64,000 bases of DNA from Dryas octopetala. Lineage: Eukaryota > Streptophyta > Magnoliopsida > Rosales > Rosaceae. The notes beneath the pieces are model-generated. The model had not been told where the DNA came from, made no database searches, and saw only the letters and a program-made list of their open reading frames with translations. The stretch spans positions 13,309,409 through 13,373,408 of the forward strand of contig OY992839.1 in assembly GCA_963921425.1 (NCBI GenBank). Direction: 5' to 3'. The position numbers were made by a program, and so were the translations under genes. Shown in pieces: positions 44,478 to 55,439 of this stretch (positions within the stretch are counted from its first letter, which is position 1; every line of letters starts with the position of its first letter).

Positions 44478-45408
44478 ATGCCAAAGCTCTAAATATCAAC
44501 CCAGAACACTGCAACGAACCCATATCTGAAGCACTGCAACGAACCCAAACAACCTTGTGCGTGCGCTTTCCTGAGTTTGAACAGCGGATAGCAGTGCTTC
44601 AATCGAGAAGAGAGGCCGTGGTCGAGAAGCACGGAACAAGGCTTTAGGCCATGGGAGGTCCCCCCCCCAACAAGATATTGCTTTTCCCGCTGGGAAAGTG
44701 CCCAGAAAAGAAAAATGAATACTTTTGAAGAACTATGTTCAAAAGCACATGATCTGGAAGCCCAGATTTTTTGAAATAAAGGGAAGAAAGGAAAAGGCTA
44801 AGGCTAAGACGTTCTGATTGCAATGGTGGAGACAAACAAAGCCTATTTCAGTGATCTTTTTGGGTGCGGTGGATCTTTGGAATAAGATCAACGTTTTTGA
44901 AGGGAAATTTTAGAATATAACCCAACATCAATATATTTACAGTTATTAATATAGAGATATGAAGGCAAATCCAAAGTAAAGAACAGCGCCAAAGCCAATC
45001 CCAATTTTTTACAGGTTAAAGTGGTATAATTTTTTGTGCTTTGCAACAAATCCGAAGATCCACCACTTCACACATCTGTGAGGAAATCACTCGTGACTAC
45101 TCTCTTTTTTGCACCAAAGATTTGCAATCAAATCTCTGTTAAAACATTTCAATTTCAGATCTGATGGAGAGAGAGAGAGAGAGAAGAAATGAAGAACCAG
45201 AAACATAGTGGTGCAATAGCATATGATTGAATTTGTGGCCGACACATAGTGGAATTTGTGGTCAACACAAATCGACTTGCGACGACATTTTCACATAAAG
45301 GGGTATTTTGGTCTGAATAGTATAAAATGGTCATTATTATTAATTTTGGGACTAGGGGGTCAAAAAAGTTTAAGGAGTATTAAAAAAGATTCTTGAATAA
45401 AATTTATA
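44271..45408. mobile_element. TIR element with CT microsatellites, TSD AAGAATTT
   Basis: About 1.14 kb. Left arm AACTATTTTGACCCATAGACC... and right arm ...GGGGGTCAAAAAAGTTTAAGG pair over about 115 bp. Flanking AAGAATTT at 44263-44270 and 45409-45416 (8 exact bases; 9 with one mismatch). The interior has (CT)n at about 44440-44474 and (GA)n at 45168-45184. No coding sequence. Confidence 0.75.
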
Positions 45409-45603
45409 AAGAATTTGGGTGCCAAATTAAAGTTAAAAAAAGAAAGAGCACCTTCAAAAGAAGCTATTTAATGACAATTAATACTCATCTAACTTCATTA
45501 AACCAAACTTGGGTGTTAGATTGAATTTTGATTTTAGTCATTTGACTAGATATTTTCATGGGTAAGTCATTATCAAGGTATAAACATAGAAGGAGATAAA
45601 TTC

Positions 45604-45962
45604 ATGGTATTATATTTTTGACACAAGTTTTCAATGAAGCTCATTCTATATAAGATTTTAATGATCCGAATCGTCTGTTTTTTAGGTCTCAATTTATAGA
45701 TCATCCTTGCAAAAAATTAGGTAAATAGAAATCATTTACCTACAAAGATTAAATGGTAAATATTTCAAGTGTTTATTTTGTTGACCAATATTGACCATTT
45801 AATCTTTGTAGGTAAATGATTTCTGATTCACCTAATTTTCTTTAAGGATAATCTTTAAATGGAGACAAAAAAAAAAATAGACGGTTCGGATTGTTGAAAT
45901 CCTATATGGAATGAGCCTCGTTAAAAACTTGTATCAAAATTTGTGTAAAAAATATGGTACCA
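45604..45962. mobile_element. Foldback MITE (family B, copy 1)
   Basis: Two ~165-bp arms (ATGGTATTATATTTTTGACA at the left and its degenerate complement at the right) separated by about 30 bp, with the inner stem AATCATTTACCTACAAAGAT perfectly paired. Shares the GATCCGAA..CGTC..TTTTTAGG and GATCATCCTTGCAAAAAAT core with copies at 50986 and 62479. Confidence 0.8.
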
Positions 45963-46010
45963 CAGATCCACCCCCAACATAGAAATAGTTACATTATTGT
46001 AGGTATATTA

Positions 46011-46222
46011 GAGTGCTGCTATTTGTACACATATTTTCCTCTCACTATACACTCATCTCCCTCATTTATTCAATTATAATTCTAACCCTTAATCCAAATA
46101 ACCATACTACCCTCACTAAATCTCAGAATAACAAAACCACCTATCACTACCTCCAAGTTCAGACCCACCCCCACCCCACCATCGCTGGCTATTCAAACTG
46201 ACGGCCTCTCATTCTCTCTCCT

Positions 46223-46282
<60 letters not shown>

Positions 46283-46369
46283 ACCTCTCTCCCTTTCTCT
46301 CTTTGGTTTCTCTCACTCTCTCTTCGATCAGATGTAGGGGCCGGTGAGCATGCCCCTTCTATCTCCTTC

Positions 46370-46411
<42 letters not shown>

Positions 46412-46926
46412 CCCCTCCCTAATTCCCTCTATCTCTTTCCCTCTCTCTCCTCTCTGCCTTTCTCATTCTTCTCTCCTCTGTCTTTCTCCCTCTCTCCGAT
46501 TTGTTGCAGATCACGGCCGATCTAGAGGCCGGCTAGGTTGCCGGCGATAGCGGCAACGCACGGTGGGGTTAAGGTCGGAGGTGGGATCAGACTGGTGTGC
46601 TGGGTTGGGTGGATAGAGAGAGAGAAGGGAGAGAGGAGAGATAGAGAAAGAGAGAGGGGAGAGATAGGAGAGATAGGGAAAGAGAGAGAAAGGGAGAGAG
46701 GGAAGGAGATGAAGGGAAGTCGGCGAAGTGGCCAAAGTTGGCGTCAGCGTCGAGGGTGGGTTGGCTAGGTTTTAGGTTTTTTTTTTTTTTTTTTTTTTGT
46801 ATATGAGGGTATGTTAAATATTTTGGGGGGGTGTTTTGAGAAAATTGAAAAATAAAAAAGAAAGAGGTGTGGAGTGAGAGGAAAATTGTTGTGCAAATAT
46901 TAATGTTAAATTATTTACATATTTGC
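46011..46926. mobile_element. TIR element (family C, copy 1), TSD AGGTATATTA
   Basis: 916 bp flanked by exact 10-bp AGGTATATTA at 46001-46010 and 46927-46936. Ends carry TGCTGCTATTTGTACAC and, inverted, TTGTGCAAATATT, with TTTTCCTCTCACT inside both. The core has a CT-rich left half and a GA-rich right half around GGCCGGCTAGGTTGCCGGC. Related to 57111-58224. Probably Mutator-like. Confidence 0.8.
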
Positions 46927-47188
46927 AGGTATATTAATGAACTTATGAATGTACTTAACAAAAATACTATAATCGAATTCCAAGTTTAATGAAAATTAGA
47001 TGTTATTCAAAAATTACAATATATATAATTACCACTAATTTTTGTATAAAGCATTTCTTTTTTTTTGCAAGATTGATAAAGCACCTTACATCACCCAAGA
47101 AAAAAAAAAAGTTCATTCATTTCTAGAAGTTCATTGAAGAACAAGAGTGAATATATAGGTGAAGGAACGTAGAAAAAAAAATAAAAAA

Positions 47189-47704
47189 TTTATCACCAAT
47201 AGTCCCTCTACTTTCACTCAAACATCAAATTGGACCCTAAAGTGCATTTTCAATCAATTTCATCTCTCATATTTGCCATCGAACATCAATTTGGTCCCTA
47301 GACACACTTTGAAAATTCGCCAAAAATAGCTCGGAAAACGAAAAAATTTCCCAATAATTCGTACAGATTTGTCTTGACTACAACTATTTTTATATGGGAT
47401 CAAATTATCAAATTGATTTTCAAGAAAATTCAGAATTTCCAAACTAATTCTCTGAATTTTCTGGAAAATACTAAACGTAAATTTGATAATTTTACTCTAT
47501 ATAAAAAAGTAGTAGTCAAGACGAGTCCATAGGAATTTTTGAAGAATTCTTTCATATCCTGAGCTATATTTGGAGAATTTTCAAAGTGTATCTAGGGGCC
47601 AAATTGATGTTCGGTGGCAAAGATGAGGGATGACATTGAGTGAAAATGCACTTTAGGGACCAAATTGATGTTTTGGTGAAAATTGAGGGACTATTTGTGA
47701 TAAA
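47189..47704. mobile_element. TIR element, about 516 bp
   Basis: Ends TTTATCACCAATAGTCCCTC and GAGGGACTATTTGTGATAAA with inverted arms of well over 100 bp, including CAAATTGATGTTCGGTGGCAA against its complement. The target duplication is not resolvable in A-rich flanks. No coding capacity. Confidence 0.8.
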
Positions 47705-47856
47705 AAGCCAAAAAAACAAAAAAAAGGCCTGATATTTTTGGATGATAAATTCAGACAATTTCAGACCATAGTATCCCCTTACCAAATTCAGACCATTTCC
47801 TATAACTATTCATTTTACCTCACAATTTGAGCTTGTGTTTGCTCACATCAATAACT

Positions 47857-48043
47857 CAAACTTTAGTATTTGACAATTACCCAACACAATCACTAGAGAA
47901 ATAAAGGGCCGCACCAGGCAGCTAGATGCATACAAATTCTGTAGTTGAGGCAAACTTTAGTATTTGATAATTACCAACACAATCACTAGATAAATTAAGC
48001 ATATATTGCACCAGCTACATGCATACAAGTTCTATAGTTGAGG
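47857..48043. repeat. Tandem duplication (2 x ~94 bp) at the F-box relic 3' end
   Basis: Units 47857-47950 and 47951-48043 share CAAACTTTAGTATTTGA, ACACAATCACTAGA and TGCATACAA.TTCT.TAGTTGAGG. The F-box gene's final codons and stop lie within the second unit. Confidence 0.85.
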
Positions 48044-50896
48044 GCACTTTTTTTTCTAAGCTGTTGTTCCCTAGCATGATCTGCCAGACTTTTCCTCTCC
48101 TCTACTTCAACACTATTCTTTAGTCTGTGCTTCGGTATACACCAATATAATTCACTAGGATGAACACGATCAGCAATGACAACAATTTTCTCCAGTCTTA
48201 CAGCATTCTCTATAAAGTACTTGACAAGTTCATAATCAGGTGTGTCATGATCATACCCTACCATTTCCACTACCCTGAGGTGATGATGGGAGAACTTGGC
48301 AGCTTTCTTAAATTGTACTTCTATTCTCTCCAATAAGGGATAGGCATACTGCACCAAGGAAACAAATTAGTGTGTACATGCAACAAGAACCAAAAGTTCC
48401 ATTAAGTTCATTATATATAATTACCAAATATGATTACCAAATTAGCTAGCAACATGAATATGGTTTTTTTTTTTGTGCAAAGAATGATATATTATGCATT
48501 GTTATTTTATGTAGCTAGCACATACATGTAAGCGTCATGTACTTAAAATATGTAACAGTGACTCATACCTCAACGGACAACCCAATTTCCAAATATGTAC
48601 CTACCCACTGGGTATCTAATTAGTATGCAAATTGGTCTTATTATTTGCAATGTATTTAACAAGGAAAATAACTGGGAGATTTTGTATCTAACTGTTATTA
48701 TACACCTAATAATAAAAAGGTCAATTGATTTTAACTACTAAATTTCAATAACTTTTTAGTTTAGGTATCAAAATTAAATAGCATTTTAGATTAGGTACTA
48801 GTTGAAAAATCAAACAAAATAATAAAGTAAAGGGTATTAGAATTTACAAATATTACATCACATGCCACTACCATAAAAAAAAATAAAAATAATATTACAT
48901 CACAAAAATTACATTAATTTATACTATATTATATTAAAAAAATAAAAAATCAATCCAGTCACAACTTAACTGTGATTGTCTTGGTAAATTGAAAGAGACA
49001 ACTCACACCATATACTATGTATTTTTTTGAGTACAAGTATTATTTTGACCTCTATTTATACTATATTATAGTATACTTTCACTACAAATAATTCAATTAA
49101 GTTACAATTTAACTGTGACTGTCTTACAACTTAGATGTGACTGTCGTTCAGTCACAATTAAATTTGAAGTTTTGAGTGTCGTACAGTCACAACTAAATAT
49201 GAAGTTAAGACTACATTAGCAAATTTTCAAAATAATATAAAAGCCTCAAGAGTAATTTTGTCAAAACCTTATAAATTTTAACTAACACTCATTATATGTG
49301 GGTCAAATGACAAAAATGTCAAATGGAAAAATACTCAAATCAAATGGGCCAATATATTTATGACCTAATCTAAAAAATTACTTTTAAATTTAGTAGTTCA
49401 ATTGAAATATTATATGGTCTTCATACTATACCAAAAAATTATTATAATTTGGTATTTAATACTAATTTTCTAATAATAAAACCCCCCCAATATGTACATA
49501 ACAAATGAGTAAATACTAAAGATTGTAGGATAATTCGTGTGTAATTTCAAACAAAGTTATTATAGGATAAGAGTTTGGGACGGATTTTTAGGAATTTCAT
49601 TTTGTTTCCATTTTTTTAAGAGTTCACATCCAAAAGTTGGAAAAAAAAAAATTTGATAAGTAACATTTTCCTATACAAATACCAAGTTTCAAGTTTTAGT
49701 GTGCAATCTACCAAGTAGAAATACTTACATACAAAACAATTTTGTGCAAGTAAGGAAATGCCTTCATGAAGGAAGTTAATATAAGAAGACTACAATCTTC
49801 TTCTAAATCAAATGTTAATTCCAAATGCTTGAGATTTGGTAGTATATATAGGATATACATGATTCTCCTTGTTGACCTGAAATTACCAAACAAGGAGTGA
49901 GGCACTGACATAATCCAACAAAAATAAAGGAACACAAGCACATAATAATTACATATACTAACCAGCCATGATCCAGACAGTTTGAGAATCTCTAGCTCAG
50001 AGAGACATCATGAAAGTTGGGTGAAAAAAATCTCTAAGACACCAAAACACCCATGCTCACAAATGGATACCTCAACTAGGCGTGGTACATTCCTAAGAAG
50101 CAAGTTTATCTCACGCCCAAAATAAACAAATAAAACAAGGTTTGCATCACAAATCTCAATGCTCTGAATGTTGCTACATGCTTATATCACTAAGTACTTC
50201 AGTGCCGTTGATGGACCGACAACTCTTAGATTACCCAACTTTGAGGAATCCAACACGGATAATTGCTCAAGAACTGAACAATTAGATAAAAATTACTCAA
50301 GAGCTTCTTCATCCACACCAACAGATTTGAAATTAAGAACTTTGAGGGACTTAAAGCCAATGTATGCACTAGGATGTAGACTTGAAATATCATAACACAA
50401 AGGATTAATTCAGAGAAGACCCTTTTCTGATACCTAAAAGTTCACTGGGAAAAGTATAGTTATGACCTCGAAAACAAACACCATAATCTAACAAGTCCAA
50501 CTCAAGCATCTGAACTCCCTTTCTCAACGCAAATTGAATCCATTTATCGATGGAACTTGAAAAAGTAGGGTTTAGATCAAAAGCAACGCTGAATTGTTCA
50601 ATCTTTGGGCCTTTATGCTGTTTCACCACATTATTCACCCAACTGACATACCTCTGTATTTTCAACTCTCGTATTTCTGGTTTGAGCCGAGACAAACTGC
50701 ATAAAGTTTTCTCATCATCAAAATGGAGAGTCATAGAAGACGCCCACACATACCGCCATCGCCTAGAAAGGATACTAGTAGCTATTGCTTCCTTTAGGGG
50801 CAAGAGAGACAGTATGCTAACAAGTACTTCATCATGCAACACACTGATTCGGTCCATCATGTTGTAGTCATGCTTACTTTTCTTTCTACTTCTCAA
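47995..50896 (-). pseudogene. F-box/LRR/FBD-type gene, decayed
   Basis: Host gene relic on the minus strand. First part (about 50435-50896): F-box [20 protein letters not shown] followed by [18 protein letters not shown], the substrate-adaptor domain that binds SKP1. LRR part (49963-50430): DISSLHPSAYIGFKSLKVLN, FKSVGVDEEALE and so on. Then 49739-49876 (ILPNLKHLELTFDLEED) and 47995-48348 (FBD-like, HHHLRVVEMVGYDHD, FIENAVRLEKIVVIADR). A frameshift separates SSLN from the LRR part near 50410, and in-frame stops occur after DEEALE, after KYLVI and after TQLS, so a normal protein is not made. Introns at 49877-49962 and 48349-49738 have good splice sites. The latter is enlarged by AT-rich repeat DNA. 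Confidence 0.8.
48690..49490. mobile_element. Possible old TIR element inside the F-box relic intron
   Basis: CAATTGATTTTAACTACTAA near the left and an inverted AATTTAGTAGTTCAATTGA near the right, with flanking TTAGATTAGGT and ACCTAATCTAA, suggest degenerate inverted ends. Boundaries are not firm and no target duplication was found. Confidence 0.35.
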
Positions 50897-50985
50897 GTTG
50901 TAACCACTCTATCAATTGAACCCAAAAAGAAAAAAGCATATGTTAATCTTCTCTCTTTTTCTTTCCCTTACTAACATATACAGTA

Positions 50986-51350
50986 ATGATCACTCACTCA
51001 CTATAGAGCGGGGAATTCTCCGCTCACCTAACCACCCAGCAAAGAATTTCAATGATTAGAACTGTCCATATTTTAGGGCATCATTCAAAGATCACCCTTG
51101 CAAAAAATCAGCTAAATCAGAAACTGTTTAGCCAGTGTATTACTGTCAACATCATTTCAATCTTATCTGACGAATTGTAATTTGTCTGCAAATTTTGAAA
51201 GACCAAACGAATTTGTCAACATCATTTCAACCATCGATTTGGCTGATTTTTTACAGGGACGACCCTTAAAGATGGACCTAAAAAAGGACGGTCCCGATCA
51301 TTGAATTCCTCGCACCGTGGTAAGCGGATGGTTAAGTGAGCGGGTGATCA
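50986..51350. mobile_element. Foldback MITE (family B, copy 2)
   Basis: Ends TGATCACTCACTCAC and GTGAGCGGGTGATCA, inner arms CTCACCTAACCACCC / GGTTAAGTGAGC and AAATCAGCTAAATC / GATTTGGCTGATTTTTT. Inserted just upstream of the F-box relic start. Confidence 0.75.
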
Positions 51351-51399
51351 TATATATATATATATACATATACAAAAAGCATAACCAAAATACCAAAGA

Positions 51400-52311
51400 C
51401 AACAAATAGAAACCAAACCAAATTAACAAAAATGAAACCCACTTTGATACTTGGGATATAAAAAACAGGTGCTGCTTTACTACTAGCTAGATATCTGGGA
51501 AGAGCAAATGCAATTTTTATAGAGAGAGGAAAAAAGATGCAATTTTTACAGTGGAGCTGCCAACGGTGGAGTGGGAAGGGAAGGGGTGGCTGGGATGAGT
51601 TGGTTGGGTTTGGGTGTATAAAATACTAGAATAAAAACCAATCCAACATTCAAGTTTATTAAAAAAATAATTTTATCCAAAATTGACAAATCTAATTGCC
51701 CATACTTGGTTTTTATTTTATATAAAACACCTTTTTTTTCTTTAATATTTATATTCAAAATTTTAGTGATTTTTAAATTACTTTAAAGTACGATGTACAA
51801 ATCAATTCCAAGAGTATAGTGAGAAATTTGTCTTTTGATAATGACATGTATTAAGTTATAATTGGTTGGGTGTATATAGAGGTCCACCCCAGGAGTGACC
51901 TAAGTATTGTCTACCCTTAATTTTAAACAACACAGAAAACTCATCACACCCCCACCCACCCTCTCCGTCGTCAGCCCCACCATCAGCGGCTCGTCATCTC
52001 CCTCCTCCCTTCTATTCCCCTTTCTTTTTTGTCTCTTTCTCCTTCTCTCTTCCCTTATCTCTCTCTCTCTTTCCAGTTATCTCCCAATTGAGCTTGTTGT
52101 TCAAGGGACAAAAAAGATAGCACCTTTGAGCGACCAATTCGATGGCATGTTGGAGTTCCAATTTCCAAAACCTGCCACCCTTGGAGCTTTCGGAGTGAGT
52201 TCGTCGGGTAATTTGAGACAGGGACGACAACCCACTTGTCAGATCAGAAATTCTCGTAAGGCGACGTCGTATCGGCGTTGTGGTCAATGTTGGATTTGAG
52301 CTTGGGAAGCT
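51400..52311. other. Intergenic DNA with CT-rich stretch
   Basis: C/T-rich 51940-52080; otherwise no recognised gene. Open frames here are low-complexity. Confidence 0.45.
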
Positions 52312-52490
52312 GGATCTTCTCGAGGGTATGGGCCTGGGTCTGAAGTAGAGCAAGGTGGTGGAGTTAAGGATCTTCTCGAGGGTATGGGCCTGGGTCTTTA
52401 GCAGAGCAAGGCGATGAGTCGCTGGATCTTCTCGAGGGTATGGGCCTAGGTATGAAGCAGAGCAAGGCGGTGGAGTCACTGGCGTTGCAA
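52312..52490. repeat. Tandem repeat, 3 x 56 bp
   Basis: GGATCTTCTCGAGGGTATGG starts units at 52312, 52368 and 52424, each followed by GCCTGGGT..., AGCAGAGCAAGG-type sequence. Confidence 0.9.
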
Positions 52491-52521
52491 AGGATGAAAA
52501 AGACGGCGACGGTGGCGATGA

Positions 52522-52799
52522 GTAAAGAAATCTAGACATCCATCCCAAAACTAATTGACAATAGAAGGAGTAGTCTAAGACTCTTATAAGCCACTATGTA
52601 AGGCCTTACATTTTTTACGTGAGATCTTTTTCTCAACACGCCCTGCATGTGTGGCCATTTGGCACAACATATGGATAACCTACTTTGATACCATGAAGGA
52701 ATATAAGCATTCATCCCAAAACCAATTGAAAATATAATGAGTGAATTGAGACCTTTATAAGCCACTATGCAAGGTTAAAATTTTTCAATGTGGGACAAT
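52522..52799 (-). mobile_element. TRIM element (LTR miniature), minus strand
   Basis: Fossil. On the minus strand: LTR (about 52694-52799), primer-binding site TGGTATCAAAGTAGG (52679-52693), a ~40-bp interior, then a second LTR (52522-52638, starting TGTTGAGAAAAAG). No coding region. Adjacent and opposite to the next TRIM. Confidence 0.75.
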
Positions 52800-53152
52800 T
52801 GTTGAGAAAAAGATCCCACATTAAAAATGTAAGGCCTTGCCTAGTGGTTTATAGGGGTTTGGCTAGAACTCCTCCTATTGCCAATTGGTTTTGAGATAGA
52901 TGCCTAGATTTCTTCATGGTGTCAGAGCAGGTTCATCCACGTATGTTAGGCCAAGTAGCCACACATGATCCACGTCACTCAATATGAGTATGAGTCATGT
53001 CCACGTGTTTGGCTTAAAGTGACGCCACACATGCGGGGGTGTGTGAGAATGTGGAGTGTTGTCCTACATTAGAAAATTATAACCTTGCATAGTGGCTTAT
53101 AAGGGTCTTGGACTACTTCTCATATTGTCAATTAGATGCCTGAATTCCTTCA
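52800..53152 (+). mobile_element. TRIM element (LTR miniature), plus strand, TSD ACAAT
   Basis: Fossil that looks structurally whole. LTR 52800-52916 (TGTTGAGAAA...TTTCTTCA), primer-binding site TGGTGTCAGAGCAGG, ~140-bp interior, purine tract GTGAGAATGTGGAG, second LTR 53057-53152. Exact 5-bp duplications ACAAT at 52795-52799 and 53153-53157. The LTRs differ clearly in length and sequence, so it is not recent. Confidence 0.88.
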
Positions 53153-53179
53153 ACAATTACTAGAAAATAACAATCAATA

Positions 53180-53620
53180 AAAACTTTCCTAAACTATTAG
53201 TCAACTTAAGTTGGTTCATAAATATGGGGAGTGACCAACTTATCAAGTGAGGTATAGATGATCCCTATTGAAATTGATTTGTCAAGATATCTTCAAATTG
53301 AAGTGTCTATCCACCTCAACATGCTTTGTATGATCACGTGGAACTGGATTATGTGACATAGTAATGGTAGCCTTATTAACAAAATGCAAGTTTATTGGCT
53401 TCGTAGGTTTGAAACCTCGGTCAACAAATTCCTCAACCATAACAATTCCAAACACCATGTGACATGGCTCTATATTATGCTTCAGCACTCAAATTTGAAC
53501 CAACAATATGCTTCTTACTATGCAAAGTGACTAGATTTCCTCCAACAAAAGTAAAATACTCAGGGTATACAAGTTTCTTTGCCCAACCTCTAATTACTCA
53601 CAGATCCAACCCAATCAAAT
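53180..53620 (-). mobile_element. Copia pol 3' (RNase H) fragment
   Basis: Fossil. Minus-strand pieces resemble Copia RNase H: TFVGGNLVTLHSKKHIVG, and HNPVPRDHTKHVEVDRHF from the HNP...RTKH motif. Truncated on both sides and broken. Confidence 0.75.
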
Positions 53621-54430
53621 CTTTGTACTCTTCAAGGGTTTACGAACCCAAGAGAAACTCTAGAATTTAAATTCTCAGAAAAATATATTGATCAAAATCT
53701 GTCTTTTGCAACCTAAGCCTTAAGCTTATAGAGGAAAACATTCTTAGCTAACTAGGAAAATATAAAACTTAACTGATTAGGAAAGCATAAAGGCACATCC
53801 TTATTGACTAGGATCTAATAAATCATGAAACTAGAGTCCTAATCAAACTAGGAAATAAAAATTGGAAAGTTAATAAAAAAAATACTAAATTTTGGAAACT
53901 CTAGTTAATGCTCCTGCATCATCAACTTGTTCAAAAATATTGAAGAATTATTGGAGTCAAGCTTGTAATCCTAAAATCTCAAGATCTTATAAATCCTCTA
54001 GAAAATATATTTTTTTGAATATGTTGACTTTATTGGAACTAACTCTTTTCTTATGAAGGATTCCCGGAATAATTTGATCGATAGCTTAAATCAGGTAAAG
54101 ATGGTTTTCTTAAAAAATATTGCTCATGGGAGTGTTGACTTCGTTGGTGCTGAATCTTTTATTTTGGAGAGTGCTAAGAAAATTAAATTGAAGCTATATA
54201 TTTGGGAGACTAATTTTTTTGGATGACCATATATATCAACATCGAGTTGTTTTTGGCTTCAAGGAAGAAGTTTCGAAGTTGAGGGTGAATTTTTTTCAAC
54301 ACAGGAAGGATGATGCTGGGTGCATCGACATTAACTCCAATAAAACGACAAGGTCAAATAAAAGGAAGAGTTTGGAGATTGTGGCGTTTTTTATTCAAGA
54401 AAAATGTGTAAAAAGTTGTACAAAGCAATT
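53621..54430. other. Repeat-derived DNA; one unrecognised open stretch
   Basis: Mostly AT-rich sequence resembling element flanks. An open stretch at 54016-54222 (plus) reads DFIGTNSFLMKDSRNN and later DFVGAESFILESAKK; it has no convincing start and I do not recognise it. Confidence 0.4.
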
Positions 54431-54435
54431 GGAGA

Positions 54436-54570
54436 TTAATATGTGGGATCGATCTCATGACCTTATGGGATCAATCTCATGACCCTGTGGGATCAATCCC
54501 ACAACAAGGCATCAAAATAAAGTTTTCCGTTATGGGTTGATCCCCCTTCAAGTAGGATCGATCCCACTAC
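54436..54570. repeat. GGGATCRATC minisatellite
   Basis: Three tandem ~23-bp units with TGGGATCRATCTCATGACC (54443-54500), then two more dispersed GGATCGATCCCAC-like copies to 54570. Confidence 0.75.
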
Positions 54571-55439
54571 TTCCAGTTGACAATTTTGGGCTTTCCTTTT
54601 CAGTTTTTAAGTGTTTTTTTGCAAGTTTTAGGATTTCTTTTGCTCCAAGATTTTTCTTATATTTTTCTAGTCAACTTAAGATATTATTTTCCATGTTTTG
54701 GAAATCATCCCAAAACTAAGATACACTAGCGTCGAGAGCTCCAGGGAGAGAGGGGCGTTGGCCCTCTCATTTCCCTCTGCCCTCCTATTCTGTTGTTTTG
54801 GTTTGTAGTTTAGGTTTTTCCTTCTCTATGCCGATGATCTTGTGGGAGTGTGGTGTTATTGACGGCGACTGAGCTTTTCAGCGGCAGCGTTTGCAGCGAC
54901 TGTTGGGTATCCTGGGTCGCGGTGGCTGTGCGTTGCGGCTAGGTCACGGTGGATCCTGTCAGTTGCTGCTGGTGATGGCATGTGCGATTCCGTCAAAGGT
55001 AGTGCTGTTTACAGATCGCTGGAATAAATCGCCGGTATTTTGGCAGTGTAGGTCTAGAGAGGTTTTACGTTTTTGTGTGGTCTAGTTAGGTTTTTGCCTA
55101 GTCTAGATTTTAGTTTATTTTTAGTTGGTCTCGTTCTGTTTAGTCCCAGCTCGTTCTGGGTTGTTGTTTATTTTAGTCCCGTGAATGGGTTAGGTGTTGC
55201 ATATGCCATCGTTCATAATTGAATGAGACAGGTTGTGAGTGGTTATGCCCTTCTTCTTGGATGCATTGTCTCTCCTCAGCTTTTAGAAATTTTGCGCTAT
55301 CACAAGCTTGAGCTCACTTTGGATGCATGTTTTGTTCGTTTGTCCTTGAATTTGTTATCCAGACTTCAAGGCAAGAATAGGATTTGTATTTGATGGTTAT
55401 CTCAATCTTCATTAAAGTCTAGGGAATTTGATCTTTGTT

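Noticed and set aside
52012-52548. 178-codon minus-strand frame
   Set aside because: Overlaps a 3 x 56-bp tandem repeat and CT-rich DNA; no recognisable domain.
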